A DNA stretch of 64,000 nucleotides, from NCBI GenBank assembly GCA_913061125.1, contig CAJXUB010000003.1, positions 1 through 64,000 of the forward strand. Reading direction: 5' to 3'. The position numbers and the translations under genes were made by a program. The notes beneath the pieces were generated by a model that saw nothing but the letters and a program-made list of their open reading frames with translations, had not been told where the DNA came from and searched no databases. Of the stretch, positions 8,498 to 17,119 are shown one piece after another. Each line of letters starts with the position of its first letter. Position 1 is the first letter of the stretch. The stretch is from an uncultured Flavobacteriaceae bacterium (lineage in GTDB: Bacteria; Bacteroidota; Bacteroidia; Flavobacteriales; Flavobacteriaceae).

Positions 8498-8926
8498 ATG
8501 AAAAAAGTTGTATTACTCTCCGCGTTATTTATCGCGGGTTGTGCCAGTGACGCTGATTCTGAGGATAATCCACTTCCAGCTCACACAATTGAAGGAAAAT
8601 GGGTATATCCAGCAAACACCCCTTTTGTAAATGATCAAGGCATTTCAAACACCATGTACTTGTTCAAAGATGGCATAAGGTATACTTATTACTGCATTTC
8701 TGAAATGTCAGAGGATTGCGAATCTTTGTATGAATCGTTTGAAGCAGGAGATGGAAATCACATTCCCGGAACCAATCCCTATACATTTAATAACGATACA
8801 TTAACTGTTGATTTGCATTTTGGGAATACCCTAACCACCTCACTCACGTTTGAATGCAACGGAAATAAGGTAAATTTTCAAGAATCCGATTTTAGCCTAA
8901 CCCGGTTAGGAACCACTTGTAACTAA
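8498..8926 (+). CDS. small lipoprotein, possibly lipocalin-like
   Basis: 142 residues with signal peptide MKKVVLLSALFIAGC, Cys as lipidation site, then Asp/Ser-rich ASDADSEDN. The body begins IEGKWVYPAN and shows alternating polar and hydrophobic strands with four further cysteines (YYCISEMSEDC, TFECN and the C-terminal TTCN). The pattern 'xxGxW' at the start of a small beta protein is common in lipocalin-like lipoproteins of Flavobacteriia, but I cannot assign a ligand. It stands alone, followed by a converging 74-codon gene. Confidence 0.75.
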   Translation: MKKVVLLSALFIAGCASDADSEDNPLPAHTIEGKWVYPANTPFVNDQGISNTMYLFKDGIRYTYYCISEMSEDCESLYESFEAGDGNHIPGTNPYTFNNDTLTVDLHFGNTLTTSLTFECNGNKVNFQESDFSLTRLGTTCN

Positions 8927-8940
8927 CACAAGACAAACCC

Positions 8941-9165
8941 CTATTTGGAAGATGTTGTTTTGAAGACAGCTTTAGCTTGCGTCCATAGCCAAAGCCCAGT
9001 GTAGGCAACTGCCATAAAAAGGATAGTGTAAACAACCAAAGCAACAATGTTGCCTTTTTCCAAAAATAAATCCGAAATGGAATGCGTTTCATAATCCAAA
9101 ACTCCCACAAGAATTGCGCAACTTAAACAAGCCAAAAAAATAAAAAAATGTGTTTTTGATTTCAT
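8941..9165 (-). CDS. 74-residue two-helix membrane protein of unknown function
   Basis: Two hydrophobic helices are visible (FFIFLACLSCAILVGV and IVALVVYTILFMAVAYTGLW), separated by an acidic loop and ending in a basic tail. It is divergent from arsR across 96 bases that contain the proposed ArsR operator, so co-regulation by arsenic is possible. No family is recognised. Confidence 0.6.
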   Translation of the reverse strand: MKSKTHFFIFLACLSCAILVGVLDYETHSISDLFLEKGNIVALVVYTILFMAVAYTGLWLWTQAKAVFKTTSSK

Positions 9166-9225
9166 CGACTATAAATGTACATTTTTTTAATTTACCACGG
9201 TTTTGTTTCTCGATTATTTGATTTA

Positions 9226-9241
9226 ATCGTAATATTGCAAT
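9226..9241. promoter_or_regulatory. candidate ArsR operator
   Basis: ATCGTAATATTGCAAT is an imperfect palindrome around AATATT, with two C/T deviations. It lies 20 bases before the arsR start, in the shared region with the divergent 74-codon gene. ArsR-family repressors usually bind such AT-centred inverted repeats in their own promoter. Confidence 0.5.
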
Positions 9242-9261
9242 AAATTAAACAATAACCCATT

Positions 9262-9591
9262 ATGGGATTGGCCAAAACAGAAATATTTTCAAAGTCCCAA
9301 AACGATATTGCCAACTGGGCCAAGGTTTTGGGGCATCCTGCACGAGTGGCTATTTTGCAACATTTGTTCAAAATAAACAGTTGTATTTGCGGTGATTTGG
9401 TCTTAGAAATTGGTCTAGCACAAGCTACTATTTCGCAACACCTCAAAGAACTAAAAACCCTTGGCCTAATCCAAGGAACCGTTGAGGGCACCAGCGTTTG
9501 CTACTGTATTAATCCTGAAAATTGGCTTAAAATGAAACACATCCTGACAGATTTTCTAAATCAAGATGCATTTGAAAACCCTTGTTGCTAA
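9262..9591 (+). CDS. arsR: ArsR-family metalloregulatory repressor
   Basis: 109-residue winged-helix regulator. The start of the fold (WAKVLGHPARVAIL) is followed by the metal-site helix SCICGDLV, the recognition helix (AQATISQHLKELKTLGLI) and a wing (GTSVCYCIN). The C-terminus ends in a Cys pair, another possible arsenite ligand. It is first in an operon with an arsenate-reductase-like gene and an Acr3 pump, which supports As(III)-responsive derepression. Its own promoter region carries an imperfect palindrome. Confidence 0.9.
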   Translation: MGLAKTEIFSKSQNDIANWAKVLGHPARVAILQHLFKINSCICGDLVLEIGLAQATISQHLKELKTLGLIQGTVEGTSVCYCINPENWLKMKHILTDFLNQDAFENPCC

Positions 9592-9607
9592 TCACAAAAA
9601 CCAATCT

Positions 9608-10222
9608 ATGCTGTATCAACCCATTCAACACCAAATCGAGACCTTAAACCAAACGGCTGTTTCGGATGATCGAAAAAAGGGACTTCAATCCCTGATTAAT
9701 TACATCCAATCTAAAGTCAATTTAAAACAAGATATTCGGTTAAATTTTATTTGCACCCACAACTCTCGTCGCAGCCATTTGTCGCAAGTATGGGCACAAA
9801 CTATGGCCTATTATTTTGATATCAAAAATGTGTTTTGTTATTCGGGTGGTACAGAAAGTACGGCGTTATTTTCAGCCGCTGCTAAATCCTTATCCGATTC
9901 TGGTTTTGAAATCGAGGTTTTAGGAAATGACACCAATCCAATCCATGCCATTAAATACGCCTCAACAGCGCACCCCATAATAGGATTTTCAAAAACTTTC
10001 GACAGTCCATTTAATCCCGCCTCTGATTTTGCGGCCGTGATGACGTGCGCTTCAGCCGATATAGGTTGTCCCTTTATTTCTGGTGCAGAAGCCCGTATTC
10101 CAATGACCTTTGAAGATCCCAAAGCGTTTGATAACACACCGCATCAGGCCCAAAAATATACCGAACGAAGTTTACAAATTGCCACCGAATTGAAGTATGT
10201 TTTTTCACAAATTAAAGCGTAA
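9608..10222 (+). CDS. arsenate-reductase-like low-molecular-weight phosphatase family protein
   Basis: The open frame begins at 9566, but the ATG at 9608 avoids a 26-base overlap with arsR and gives 204 residues (MLYQPIQHQIETLN). The phosphatase loop CTHNSRRS (C-x5-R) lies near residue 49 after FI. A conserved Cys region (MTCASADIGCPF) precedes the ARIPMTFEDPKAFD segment, which carries the general-acid Asp. The ~45-residue N-terminal extension is longer than in classical ArsC. Position between arsR and acr3 supports arsenate reduction; the reductant is not evident. Confidence 0.82.
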   Translation: MLYQPIQHQIETLNQTAVSDDRKKGLQSLINYIQSKVNLKQDIRLNFICTHNSRRSHLSQVWAQTMAYYFDIKNVFCYSGGTESTALFSAAAKSLSDSGFEIEVLGNDTNPIHAIKYASTAHPIIGFSKTFDSPFNPASDFAAVMTCASADIGCPFISGAEARIPMTFEDPKAFDNTPHQAQKYTERSLQIATELKYVFSQIKA

Positions 10223-10225
10223 AAT

Positions 10226-11272
10226 ATGTCAGCAAAACAATTGAGTTTTTTGGATAAAAACCTAACCCTTTGGATTTTTGTAGCCATGGCCATTGGAGTA
10301 AGTTTGGGCTACTTTGTACCATCAATCCCTGAAACAATTGATGCCATGAGCCGCGGCACCACCAATATTCCCATCGCGATAGGGCTTATTGTTATGATGT
10401 ACCCGCCCCTTGCCAAGGTAAATTACGCCCTTTTACCAAAGGTGTTTCAAAACACCAAAATTCTATCCATATCTCTAATTCTCAATTGGATCATTGGCCC
10501 AATCCTCATGTTTGTGTTGGCCCTTATGTTTTTAAGCGATTATCCCGAATACATGGTTGGTTTGATATTAATTGGGCTCGCTCGCTGCATTGCCATGGTA
10601 TTGGTTTGGAACGATTTGGCCGACGGCAGCACCGAATATGGAGCCGCGTTGGTGGCACTCAATAGCATCTTTCAAGTGTTTGCTTACAGTTTTTATGCTT
10701 GGATTTTTATTACCGTACTCCCACCGTATTTTGGGTTTGATGCTGCTATTGTTGACATCTCAATACAAACTGTTGCAGAAAGTGTTTTAATTTACCTTGG
10801 TATTCCTTTCATTTTAGGCATTTTGAGTCGTCAAATCCTCATTAGATTGAAAGGCGAATTGTGGTACACCCAAACGTTTATTCCAAAAATTTCGCCACTA
10901 ACACTCCTTGCTTTGCTGTTTACCATTGTAGTTATGTTTTCACTGAAAGGAGAGCTTATTGTAGAAATCCCAATGGATGTTTTCATCATAGCTATTCCAT
11001 TACTTATCTATTTTGCACTGATGTTTTTTATTGGGTTCTTTTTTACCAAAGCAATGGGAGCCGATTACGACAAAACCGCTTCAGTGGCCTTTACAGCGGC
11101 GGGGAATAATTTTGAACTGGCCATCGCAGTAGCGATTGGCGTTTTTGGGTTAAATTCTGGCCAAGCTTTTACAGGTGTAATTGGCCCTTTAGTTGAAGTC
11201 CCAGCACTTATACTTTTGGTTAAAGTTTCCTTTTGGCTCAGAAAACGGTACTTTAAAGCAATTACAGATTAA
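10226..11272 (+). CDS. acr3: Acr3-family arsenite efflux permease
   Basis: 348 residues with about ten membrane helices, starting with the hydrophobic [20 protein letters not shown]. Family features include [19 protein letters not shown] (with the conserved Cys of Acr3) and [20 protein letters not shown]. It starts 3 bases after the arsenate-reductase-like gene and completes the resistance operon: reduction of arsenate followed by arsenite extrusion through the inner membrane. It converges on the CDGSH gene with a gap of 5 bases. Confidence 0.95.
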   Translation: MSAKQLSFLDKNLTLWIFVAMAIGVSLGYFVPSIPETIDAMSRGTTNIPIAIGLIVMMYPPLAKVNYALLPKVFQNTKILSISLILNWIIGPILMFVLALMFLSDYPEYMVGLILIGLARCIAMVLVWNDLADGSTEYGAALVALNSIFQVFAYSFYAWIFITVLPPYFGFDAAIVDISIQTVAESVLIYLGIPFILGILSRQILIRLKGELWYTQTFIPKISPLTLLALLFTIVVMFSLKGELIVEIPMDVFIIAIPLLIYFALMFFIGFFFTKAMGADYDKTASVAFTAAGNNFELAIAVAIGVFGLNSGQAFTGVIGPLVEVPALILLVKVSFWLRKRYFKAITD

Positions 11273-11277
11273 AGCCT

Positions 11278-11460
11278 CTAATTCTTATGGGCGCCATCGC
11301 AAAAGGGGGCATCCTGGGTTTTGCCACAATTGCATAACGAAAACCGATTTCTGGTAGGAATGGTGTTCCCATCGGCATCCAAAAGGGTAATTTGTTTGGC
11401 ATTTGTTACCACCACTTTTCCTGTGGCTGAAATTTGAATGGTTGGAGTTTTATTTTCCAT
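11278..11460 (-). CDS. small CDGSH-type iron-sulfur protein
   Basis: 60 residues consisting almost only of a CDGSH domain: SLCNCGKTQDAPFCDGAHKN supplies the three Cys and one His ligands of a [2Fe-2S] cluster. The N-terminal half (TPTIQISATGKVVVTN) is a short beta segment. Proteins of this length are common single-domain members with an unknown redox partner. No signal peptide is present. Its gene is independent of the arsenic operon, which runs toward it. Confidence 0.85.
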   Translation of the reverse strand: MENKTPTIQISATGKVVVTNAKQITLLDADGNTIPTRNRFSLCNCGKTQDAPFCDGAHKN

Positions 11461-11497
11461 AGAATTTTTTATTAAAGGTACTATTTTTTAATTTTTT

Positions 11498-11529
11498 TTG
11501 CAGAAATTCATTTAAAATAAATAGATTTG
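11498..11529 (+). promoter_or_regulatory. promoter of tRNA-Pro
   Basis: TTG at 11498-11500, a 21-base spacer and TAGATTTG at 11522-11529 match the Bacteroidota -33/-7 consensus. The predicted start of transcription is about 6-8 bases before the tRNA. Confidence 0.75.
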
Positions 11530-11541
11530 CTCCTCCAAAAT

Positions 11542-11619
11542 CGGGATGTGGCGCAGTCCGGTTAGCGTACACGGCTGGGGGCCGTGTGGTCGCAGGTTCA
11601 AATCCTGTCATCCCGACCA
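11542..11619 (+). tRNA. tRNA-Pro (anticodon GGG)
   Basis: The acceptor stem CGGGATG pairs with CATCCCG. The anticodon stem CACGG/CCGTG encloses the loop CTGGGGG with anticodon GGG. The T arm is GCAGG-TTCAAAT-CCTGT. The discriminator A and an encoded CCA complete the gene. It has its own promoter and is followed by a hairpin terminator. Confidence 0.95.
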
Positions 11620-11625
11620 CATAGA

Positions 11626-11655
11626 CAATGCCTGACGTAAATCCGTCAGGCATTG
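11626..11655. terminator. perfect 12-bp hairpin between tRNA-Pro and the GH16 gene
   Basis: CAATGCCTGACG pairs perfectly with CGTCAGGCATTG across a 6-base loop. It is followed on the + strand by TTTAGTTTAC and directly abuts the stop codon of the converging glucanase gene. It probably ends the tRNA transcript and may act in both directions. Confidence 0.7.
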
Positions 11656-11656
11656 T

Positions 11657-13225
11657 TTAGTTTACAATCAAACGTTTCACAAAACTATTCGATGAGGTTT
11701 CAATCTTAACCAAGTAAATTCCTGGGGTTAAACCAGAAACATCCAATGTTGGTTTGTGATTATTGAATGGGGTCTGAGAAAATACCAATTTTCCAGAAAT
11801 GTCAACAACTGAAAGAGCTTTGATAGAGGTTGGATTTTCGAGTTCCAAGGAAACAAAATGACGTGCGGGATTGGGGTAGAGTTTAATTCGATCGGCCATA
11901 GAATTTCCGAGGCCCAAATTGCTTTGTTCATACACCCGAACGTAATCGATTTCCATAACATCTTGAGTAAAATTTGAAGGTATTTCGCCGCCTAAATTCC
12001 CACCCATAGCGATGTTTAATAAGATGTAATGTAGGTTATCGTAAGGAATTTCGGGTGTGTTTAAACGCTCAAAAAACACGTTATCATCCAACAAAACCTG
12101 AATGGTGTCCTCTGTCCAAATGAGGGAATACGTGTGGTAGGTGCCACTGGAGTCCGAGATGTACGTTGTGGTTCCATTGTTTTCATAATTGCCATTATCA
12201 GCATTTCGATAATGTAGGTAAGCGTAGGTTATATTTTTATTCCAGCCGTTTTGTTCCATAATATCGATTTCGCCACAATCGGGCCAGCCAACGCTGCCAT
12301 AAGTGCTCCCAAAGTAATTTCCAATTTCATTGATATTGGCCCCCAAAGTCCAAATGGCAGGCCATGTTCCTGCAGCTGATGGCAATTTTGCTCTCACGTC
12401 AACCCGGCCATATTTAAAGGCAAATTTTGAATTGAGCCGGGCGGAGGTGTAGCTTTTTGAAACACCATTAAAGGTGTAATTTTCCTTAATGGCTTTAATT
12501 TTTAAACTTCCATTACTGACATAGGCGTTAGAAATATCATCGGTATAATGTTGTTCTTCGCCGTTAGCCCAAGTGGTTCCATTGATTATTGGGATGATTT
12601 GCTGGTGCCATTTTGTTGGATCTGGTGCTCCGGAATAATCGTCGAATTCGTCGCTCCAGACCAAGTTGTCAAAAACCAGAGGAGTACTTTCACCGCCTTC
12701 AATATTATCGATAAAAAACGTTCCTGATAGAAATTGATTTGGTCCAACAAAAAGTGCAATTCTTGAAAAATTCCCGCTGATATTTTGAGTTTCGGACTCT
12801 CCAATAATATTAGCTTGCGAAAAATCAAGTTCTACGCTGGACCATCCGTTACCGGGCACACTTGTTTCAAGAAAAGCATCTCCAAATCCAGAGTCACTGC
12901 CTTCAAATTTAACTTGGAGGGTTGTATTTTGGCCATTGTTCGCGTAGAAATCAAACCGAATAACTTTGGAGTTGTCGAAATTGGCATCTGGAGTTAAATC
13001 TAAATATACCCCTTCAAATAAATTACTTCCAGAATTTTGAATGACCCCAACGGTGTTGCTGGGGTTGGTTGGATCGGTTTGGGGATAAAACACACAGTTG
13101 CCAAATCCTGTAAAGAGATCTTGATTGTTTTCAAAATCCAGAGGTAAATCTTGAGCCATAAGAATTGAGGTGGAAAAAAAAGAAGTAAGAAAACAAAAAT
13201 AAAAAAGCCAGCGTGAAATCATCAT
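11657..13225 (-). CDS. secreted GH16 beta-glucanase (laminarinase-type) with T9SS sorting domain
   Basis: 522 residues: signal peptide (to MAQ), a ~150-residue N-terminal beta-sandwich resembling a carbohydrate-binding module (DLPLDFENNQDLF to FIDNIEGG), a GH16 catalytic domain and a C-terminal sorting domain (IKLYPNPARHFVSLE to SFVKRLIVN). The catalytic signature GEIDIMEQNGW lies near residues 318-328 with the two glutamates. Aromatic motifs around it (WPAIWTLG, WTEDTIQVLLDD) fit laminarinases. It hydrolyses beta-1,3(-1,4)-glucan by retaining chemistry. No polysaccharide-utilisation partners (SusC/D) adjoin it. Confidence 0.92.
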   Translation of the reverse strand: MMISRWLFYFCFLTSFFSTSILMAQDLPLDFENNQDLFTGFGNCVFYPQTDPTNPSNTVGVIQNSGSNLFEGVYLDLTPDANFDNSKVIRFDFYANNGQNTTLQVKFEGSDSGFGDAFLETSVPGNGWSSVELDFSQANIIGESETQNISGNFSRIALFVGPNQFLSGTFFIDNIEGGESTPLVFDNLVWSDEFDDYSGAPDPTKWHQQIIPIINGTTWANGEEQHYTDDISNAYVSNGSLKIKAIKENYTFNGVSKSYTSARLNSKFAFKYGRVDVRAKLPSAAGTWPAIWTLGANINEIGNYFGSTYGSVGWPDCGEIDIMEQNGWNKNITYAYLHYRNADNGNYENNGTTTYISDSSGTYHTYSLIWTEDTIQVLLDDNVFFERLNTPEIPYDNLHYILLNIAMGGNLGGEIPSNFTQDVMEIDYVRVYEQSNLGLGNSMADRIKLYPNPARHFVSLELENPTSIKALSVVDISGKLVFSQTPFNNHKPTLDVSGLTPGIYLVKIETSSNSFVKRLIVN

Positions 13226-13405
13226 ATTTAAAATTGTAAAACAAAAATAATTAACTCAAACTAATGGTAATCAGTTTTTTACTACAATTTTAATATAATA
13301 TGTGGTTAATTTGAGACAAATAATCAAGCTAGATCACAACTTAAATTTTGACTTATCAAAAGCAGGCCTGTCTTTAACATTTCTTATTAATTAAACGTTA
13401 AATTA

Positions 13406-13439
13406 TTGTAAACTGCTCACAAAAATTAATAGTTTTGTG
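13406..13439 (+). promoter_or_regulatory. hxlR promoter with overlapping inverted repeat
   Basis: TTG at 13406-13408 and TAGTTTTG at 13430-13437 are separated by 21 bases. An inverted repeat, CACAAAA (13418-13424) and TTTTGTG (13433-13439), covers the -7 box and could be the site of autoregulation. Confidence 0.6.
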
Positions 13440-13455
13440 CAAGTAATTTTTAGTT

Positions 13456-13893
13456 ATGAAAAAAACCAGATCAAATTGCCCCCTAACCAGTGCCTTAGAC
13501 ATCATCGGTGACAAGTGGTCTCTTGTCATTATTAGAGATTTATTTTTAGGGAAAAAAACATTTACAGAGTTTATAAAGTCCAAAGAAAAAATAGCTACAA
13601 ATATCCTTTCCAACAGGTTAGAGTTATTAGCCCAGCACAAAATAATTAGTGTGACAAAGTTGCCAAATGACCAAAAAACAAAAATCTACTACCTGACCGA
13701 CAGTGGAATTGATTTGTACCCAATCATTTACGAGATGATGCATTGGAGCCGCCGAAATTTAAAAAAAGAGTTCGGCCCCGTGGGCAAGCAAATTTTTTTA
13801 GATTCCATGGATAAATCCTCAAAGGCATTCATTATGGAAACAACACAAGGCTACAAATCGATTCGTCAAGATATTTTAAACCAACTCAACTAA
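13456..13893 (+). CDS. HxlR-family winged-helix transcriptional regulator
   Basis: 145 residues with the HxlR signature near the start (CPLTSALDIIGDKWSLVIIRDLFLG, read here only as its parts CPLTSALDIIG and KWSLVIIRDL). A helix-turn-helix (ATNILSNRLELLAQHKII) and wing (KTKIYYLTDSGIDLYP) follow. The cysteine at residue 8 is the conserved redox/electrophile sensor position of many members. It is monocistronic, since a strong terminator follows. HxlR proteins often repress a divergent gene; here the divergent neighbour is the GH16 glucanase 230 bases away. Confidence 0.9.
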   Translation: MKKTRSNCPLTSALDIIGDKWSLVIIRDLFLGKKTFTEFIKSKEKIATNILSNRLELLAQHKIISVTKLPNDQKTKIYYLTDSGIDLYPIIYEMMHWSRRNLKKEFGPVGKQIFLDSMDKSSKAFIMETTQGYKSIRQDILNQLN

Positions 13894-13930
13894 CACACAA
13901 TATACCAGATTAAGGCAGGGTCTTTCCAAG

Positions 13931-13960
13931 AAGCATAGTTTCCAACTGTGCTTTTTTTTT
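13931..13960 (+). terminator. intrinsic terminator of hxlR
   Basis: AAGCATAGTT, loop TCC, AACTGTGCTT (ten pairs with one T-G) is followed by an uninterrupted T run. It lies 37 bases after the hxlR stop and upstream of dsbD. Confidence 0.85.
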
Positions 13961-13995
13961 AGTACTTTGCGCAGAAATTTCCCTCAATCGTAATT

Positions 13996-16023
13996 ATGAA
14001 ACATTTCGTCACAATACTGTTTTTTACACTTAGCCTAAGCAGTTTTTCACAACTAGTAGACCCTGTCCAATGGGAATTGATTACCGAACAACATTCTTCA
14101 ACAGAATATACCGTAGAATTTTTGGCCAAAATAGATCCCAACTGGGCCATCTATTCGCAATATGTAGAAGAAGGAGGACCATTGCCCACAATTTTTTCAT
14201 TTAAAGAATCTCCAAACATCGAACTGATCGGTAAAACCGTAGAAATGGAGGCCAACAAAGTGACCAAGTACGATGCCGTTTTTGAGATGGTTGTTTCAAA
14301 ATTCTACACCCTAGCTAAGTTTAGACAACGGATAAAAATTATAAACCCCAAAGCCTTTTCCCTGGAAGGAAATATCGATTATATGACGTGCGATGACACG
14401 AAATGTACCTATAAACCCGACAATCCATTTCGTTTAGAGTTCAGTGTAAATGGTGGGTTAACTGTGGCAGAGACTTCGCCGATACCAAAGGGGAATGTCT
14501 CACAAAATGCCAATGCGCAATTGTACGGAATGAATCCAGAAGGGATAACAGTATTAGATTCCGCTTGCGATTTTGAGGCATTGGGTTTGGGTCAAAATTT
14601 GAAAGAGAACAGCTCGCTGTGGCGTATTTTTGGCTTGGGGTTTTTGGGAGGCCTCCTGGCACTTATAACCCCGTGTGTTTTTCCAATGATCCCATTGACG
14701 GTTAGTTTTTTTACCAAAAAAAATGACAGTTCGTCTCAGTCTGGACTTTCAAAAGCCATTCTCTACGGGGTTTTTATCGTATTGGTTTATTTAATTTTAA
14801 GTGTGCCATTTCATCTTTTAGATTCTGTTAATCCGGATATTTTAAATGAAATTTCAACCAATGTTTGGTTGAATGTTATATTTTTCGTCATTTTTATTCT
14901 CTTTGCGTTTTCTTTCTTTGGCTATTACGAATTGACATTACCCGCAAGCTGGACAAGTGTCACGAGTAAAGGGGAGGGAGTTGGAGGAATTTTGGGCGTA
15001 TTTTTTATGGCGCTAACCTTATCCATTGTCTCTTTTTCGTGTACCGGGCCAATTCTTGGATCGTTATTAGCAGGATCACTTTCTGCCGATGGTGGTGCTT
15101 GGCAACTTTCAGCAGGAATGGGCGGTTTTGGTGTAGCGCTTGGCTTACCATTTGCTCTTTTTGCCATGTTTCCCAACATGCTAAAAACATTACCAAAATC
15201 TGGAGGATGGCTCAACACCACAAAGGTCATTTTAGGATTTTTGGAACTGGCACTGGCGTTCAAGTTTTTGTCTAATGCAGATTTGGTTAAACACTGGGGA
15301 GTCCTAACCATCGAAGTTTTTCTGGCCATTTGGATTGTAATTTTTGCAGGATTGGCCTTATATCTTTTTGGAAAAATCAAATTTCCCCACGACAGCCCTC
15401 TAAAAAAATTATCTTTTTTTAGAATCAGTTCAGGGATTTTAGTTTTAGCCTTTGTCATTTATTTGGCCTCAGGATTTCGCGTTAATCCTACGACCAAAAC
15501 ATTCACCTCACTCACGCTTTTGAGTGGGTTGGCTCCCCCCGTTGGGTACAGCATCATTTACCCAAACGATTGCCCCAATAATTTTGAATGTTTTAAAGAT
15601 TTAAAAGAAGGTATTTCCTATGCCAAAAGAGTCAATAAGCCGATCCTATTGGACTTTACGGGCTACGCTTGTGTTAATTGTAGGAAAATGGAAGAACACA
15701 TTTGGCCATTGCCTCACATCAGACCGTATTTTGAAAACGATTATGTTTTAATATCGTTGTACGTTGATGATAAAGAAACACTCCCGGACAACCAAAAACT
15801 CACTGTAGAGCGCACCGGAGGTGGCGTCCGAACTTTAGAAAATTTTGGTCACAAATGGGCCCATTTTCAAACGGAATTTTTTCAATCCAACTCGCAACCC
15901 TATTACGTGCTACTCAGCCCCGATGCTGAAACCCTACTTACCCCCCCTGTGGGCTACATTCCAGATAGCGATCAGTACGAGGCCTTTTTAAAATGCGGAT
16001 TGGACGCATTCAAACGCCTTTAA
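13996..16023 (+). CDS. dsbD: DsbD-type thiol:disulfide interchange protein
   Basis: 675 residues. The signal peptide (ends SSFSQ) is followed by a periplasmic alpha domain with the redox pair in YMTCDDTKCTYKP. The membrane region has about eight helices and two buried cysteines (LITPCVFPMIPLTV and VSFSCTGPILGSLL). A C-terminal thioredoxin-like gamma domain carries CVNC (Cys559, Cys562) after ILLDFTGYA. It moves electrons from cytoplasmic thioredoxin to periplasmic thiols. It is monocistronic or reads into the HupE-like gene 67 bases downstream. Confidence 0.93.
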   Translation: MKHFVTILFFTLSLSSFSQLVDPVQWELITEQHSSTEYTVEFLAKIDPNWAIYSQYVEEGGPLPTIFSFKESPNIELIGKTVEMEANKVTKYDAVFEMVVSKFYTLAKFRQRIKIINPKAFSLEGNIDYMTCDDTKCTYKPDNPFRLEFSVNGGLTVAETSPIPKGNVSQNANAQLYGMNPEGITVLDSACDFEALGLGQNLKENSSLWRIFGLGFLGGLLALITPCVFPMIPLTVSFFTKKNDSSSQSGLSKAILYGVFIVLVYLILSVPFHLLDSVNPDILNEISTNVWLNVIFFVIFILFAFSFFGYYELTLPASWTSVTSKGEGVGGILGVFFMALTLSIVSFSCTGPILGSLLAGSLSADGGAWQLSAGMGGFGVALGLPFALFAMFPNMLKTLPKSGGWLNTTKVILGFLELALAFKFLSNADLVKHWGVLTIEVFLAIWIVIFAGLALYLFGKIKFPHDSPLKKLSFFRISSGILVLAFVIYLASGFRVNPTTKTFTSLTLLSGLAPPVGYSIIYPNDCPNNFECFKDLKEGISYAKRVNKPILLDFTGYACVNCRKMEEHIWPLPHIRPYFENDYVLISLYVDDKETLPDNQKLTVERTGGGVRTLENFGHKWAHFQTEFFQSNSQPYYVLLSPDAETLLTPPVGYIPDSDQYEAFLKCGLDAFKRL

Positions 16024-16063
16024 GATTTCAAAAAACAGATTCCTTTTCCAAGATTTATTTTGT

Positions 16064-16071
16064 TACTTTTG
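16064..16071 (+). promoter_or_regulatory. -7 box of the HupE/UreJ-like gene
   Basis: TACTTTTG matches TAnnTTTG and lies 19 bases before the ATG. There is no TTG at the expected -33 distance. Confidence 0.4.
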
Positions 16072-16090
16072 AGAAACCAATACAATTGCA

Positions 16091-16678
16091 ATGCTCGAAA
16101 GTTTTTTAAAATTTTTAGAATCAGGTCTGTATCACATTATAAGCTTTGACGGATACGACCATATTTTGTTTGTCGTTTTGCTTTCGCTGCCGTTTTTATT
16201 TAAAGACTGGAAATGGCTTTTAACCCTTATCACCTTCTTCACTTTAGGGCATACACTGAGTTTAATCCTGGGGGTGTATGATGTGATCAATATAAACGTC
16301 AATGTAACAGAGTGGCTTATTCCTATTACCATTTTCTTTACAGCGCTTTACAATATTTTTACTGCAGGCAAAACCCTACAGCGGCGCCCCTATTTTATGT
16401 ACGGCATTGTATTGTTTTTCGGGCTGATTCACGGTTTGGGGTTTGCCAATGCTTTTGAATCCATGGTGTCGAAAGACGAAAGTACATTTCTGGCCATAGT
16501 TGAATTCGCTTTAGGAATTGAAATAGGCCAACTCATTATCGTATTTTGCGCTTTATTTTTGAGTTTTATTGTTCAAAATATATTTAGATTTTCAAATCGG
16601 GACTGGGTTTTGGTATCCTCATCAATTGTTCTTGGCTTTATGCTGCCGGCCATTTTTATGAGTCCTATATTTTCCTAA
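16091..16678 (+). CDS. HupE/UreJ-family membrane protein
   Basis: 195 residues with about six membrane helices. Family motifs are visible: the GYDHILFVVLLSLPF opening, the histidine in FTLGHTLSLILG and FFGLIHGLGFANAF. HupE/UreJ proteins are associated with nickel or other metal uptake in hydrogenase and urease clusters, but neither enzyme is encoded here. The metal and direction of transport are therefore unknown. The dCMP deaminase gene begins 18 bases after its stop. Confidence 0.85.
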   Translation: MLESFLKFLESGLYHIISFDGYDHILFVVLLSLPFLFKDWKWLLTLITFFTLGHTLSLILGVYDVININVNVTEWLIPITIFFTALYNIFTAGKTLQRRPYFMYGIVLFFGLIHGLGFANAFESMVSKDESTFLAIVEFALGIEIGQLIIVFCALFLSFIVQNIFRFSNRDWVLVSSSIVLGFMLPAIFMSPIFS

Positions 16679-16696
16679 AAATCAGTTATAAATGAA

Positions 16697-17119
16697 ATGG
16701 CTAACGATAAACAATTAAAATACGACAAAGCATATTTGAGAATGGCTCAAGAATGGGGGAAACTGTCCTATTGCGAGAGAAAACAGGTCGGCGCCATTAT
16801 TGTTAAAGATCGTATGATTATTTCTGATGGTTACAACGGCACGCCCACAGGGTTTGAAAACATTTGTGAAGATGAAGAGGGATACACGAAATGGTATGTG
16901 CTTCATGCCGAAGCCAATGCCATTTTAAAGGTGGCGTCTTCCACTCAATCGTGCAAAGGAGCAACTTTATACATTACCCTTTCGCCTTGTCAAAGTTGCA
17001 GCAAGCTGATTCATCAGGCCGGAATAATTCGTGTGGTTTACAGCACGCCCTATAAAGATTTGTCTGGTGTGGAATTTTTAGTAAAAGCAGGAATAGAGGT
17101 CTGCCATATTCCAATTTAG
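16697..17119 (+). CDS. dCMP deaminase (ComEB-like)
   Basis: 140-residue zinc deaminase converting dCMP to dUMP for thymidylate synthesis. The zinc site is complete: HAEANAI with His70 and the catalytic Glu72, and SPCQSC with Cys98 and Cys101. Features of the dCMP subfamily include the N-terminal RMAQEWGKLSYCERKQVGAI and the substrate loop DGYNGTPTGFEN. Its stop codon overlaps that of the converging 74-codon gene by 4 bases. Confidence 0.93.
   Translation: MANDKQLKYDKAYLRMAQEWGKLSYCERKQVGAIIVKDRMIISDGYNGTPTGFENICEDEEGYTKWYVLHAEANAILKVASSTQSCKGATLYITLSPCQSCSKLIHQAGIIRVVYSTPYKDLSGVEFLVKAGIEVCHIPI

Noticed and set aside
9566-9607. 14-codon upstream extension of the arsenate-reductase-like gene
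   Set aside because: It would overlap arsR by 26 bases and has no family character; the ATG at 9608 is the simpler start.
11450-11653. 67-codon ORF on the - strand across the tRNA-Pro gene
   Set aside because: Its GFEPATTRPPAVYAN-like sequence is the well-known artefact of reading a tRNA gene antisense; the tRNA structure is complete.
14925-15458. 177-codon ORF antisense to dsbD
   Set aside because: It lies inside the dsbD membrane domain, and its Pro/Lys-rich sequence is what the opposite strand of membrane helices gives.
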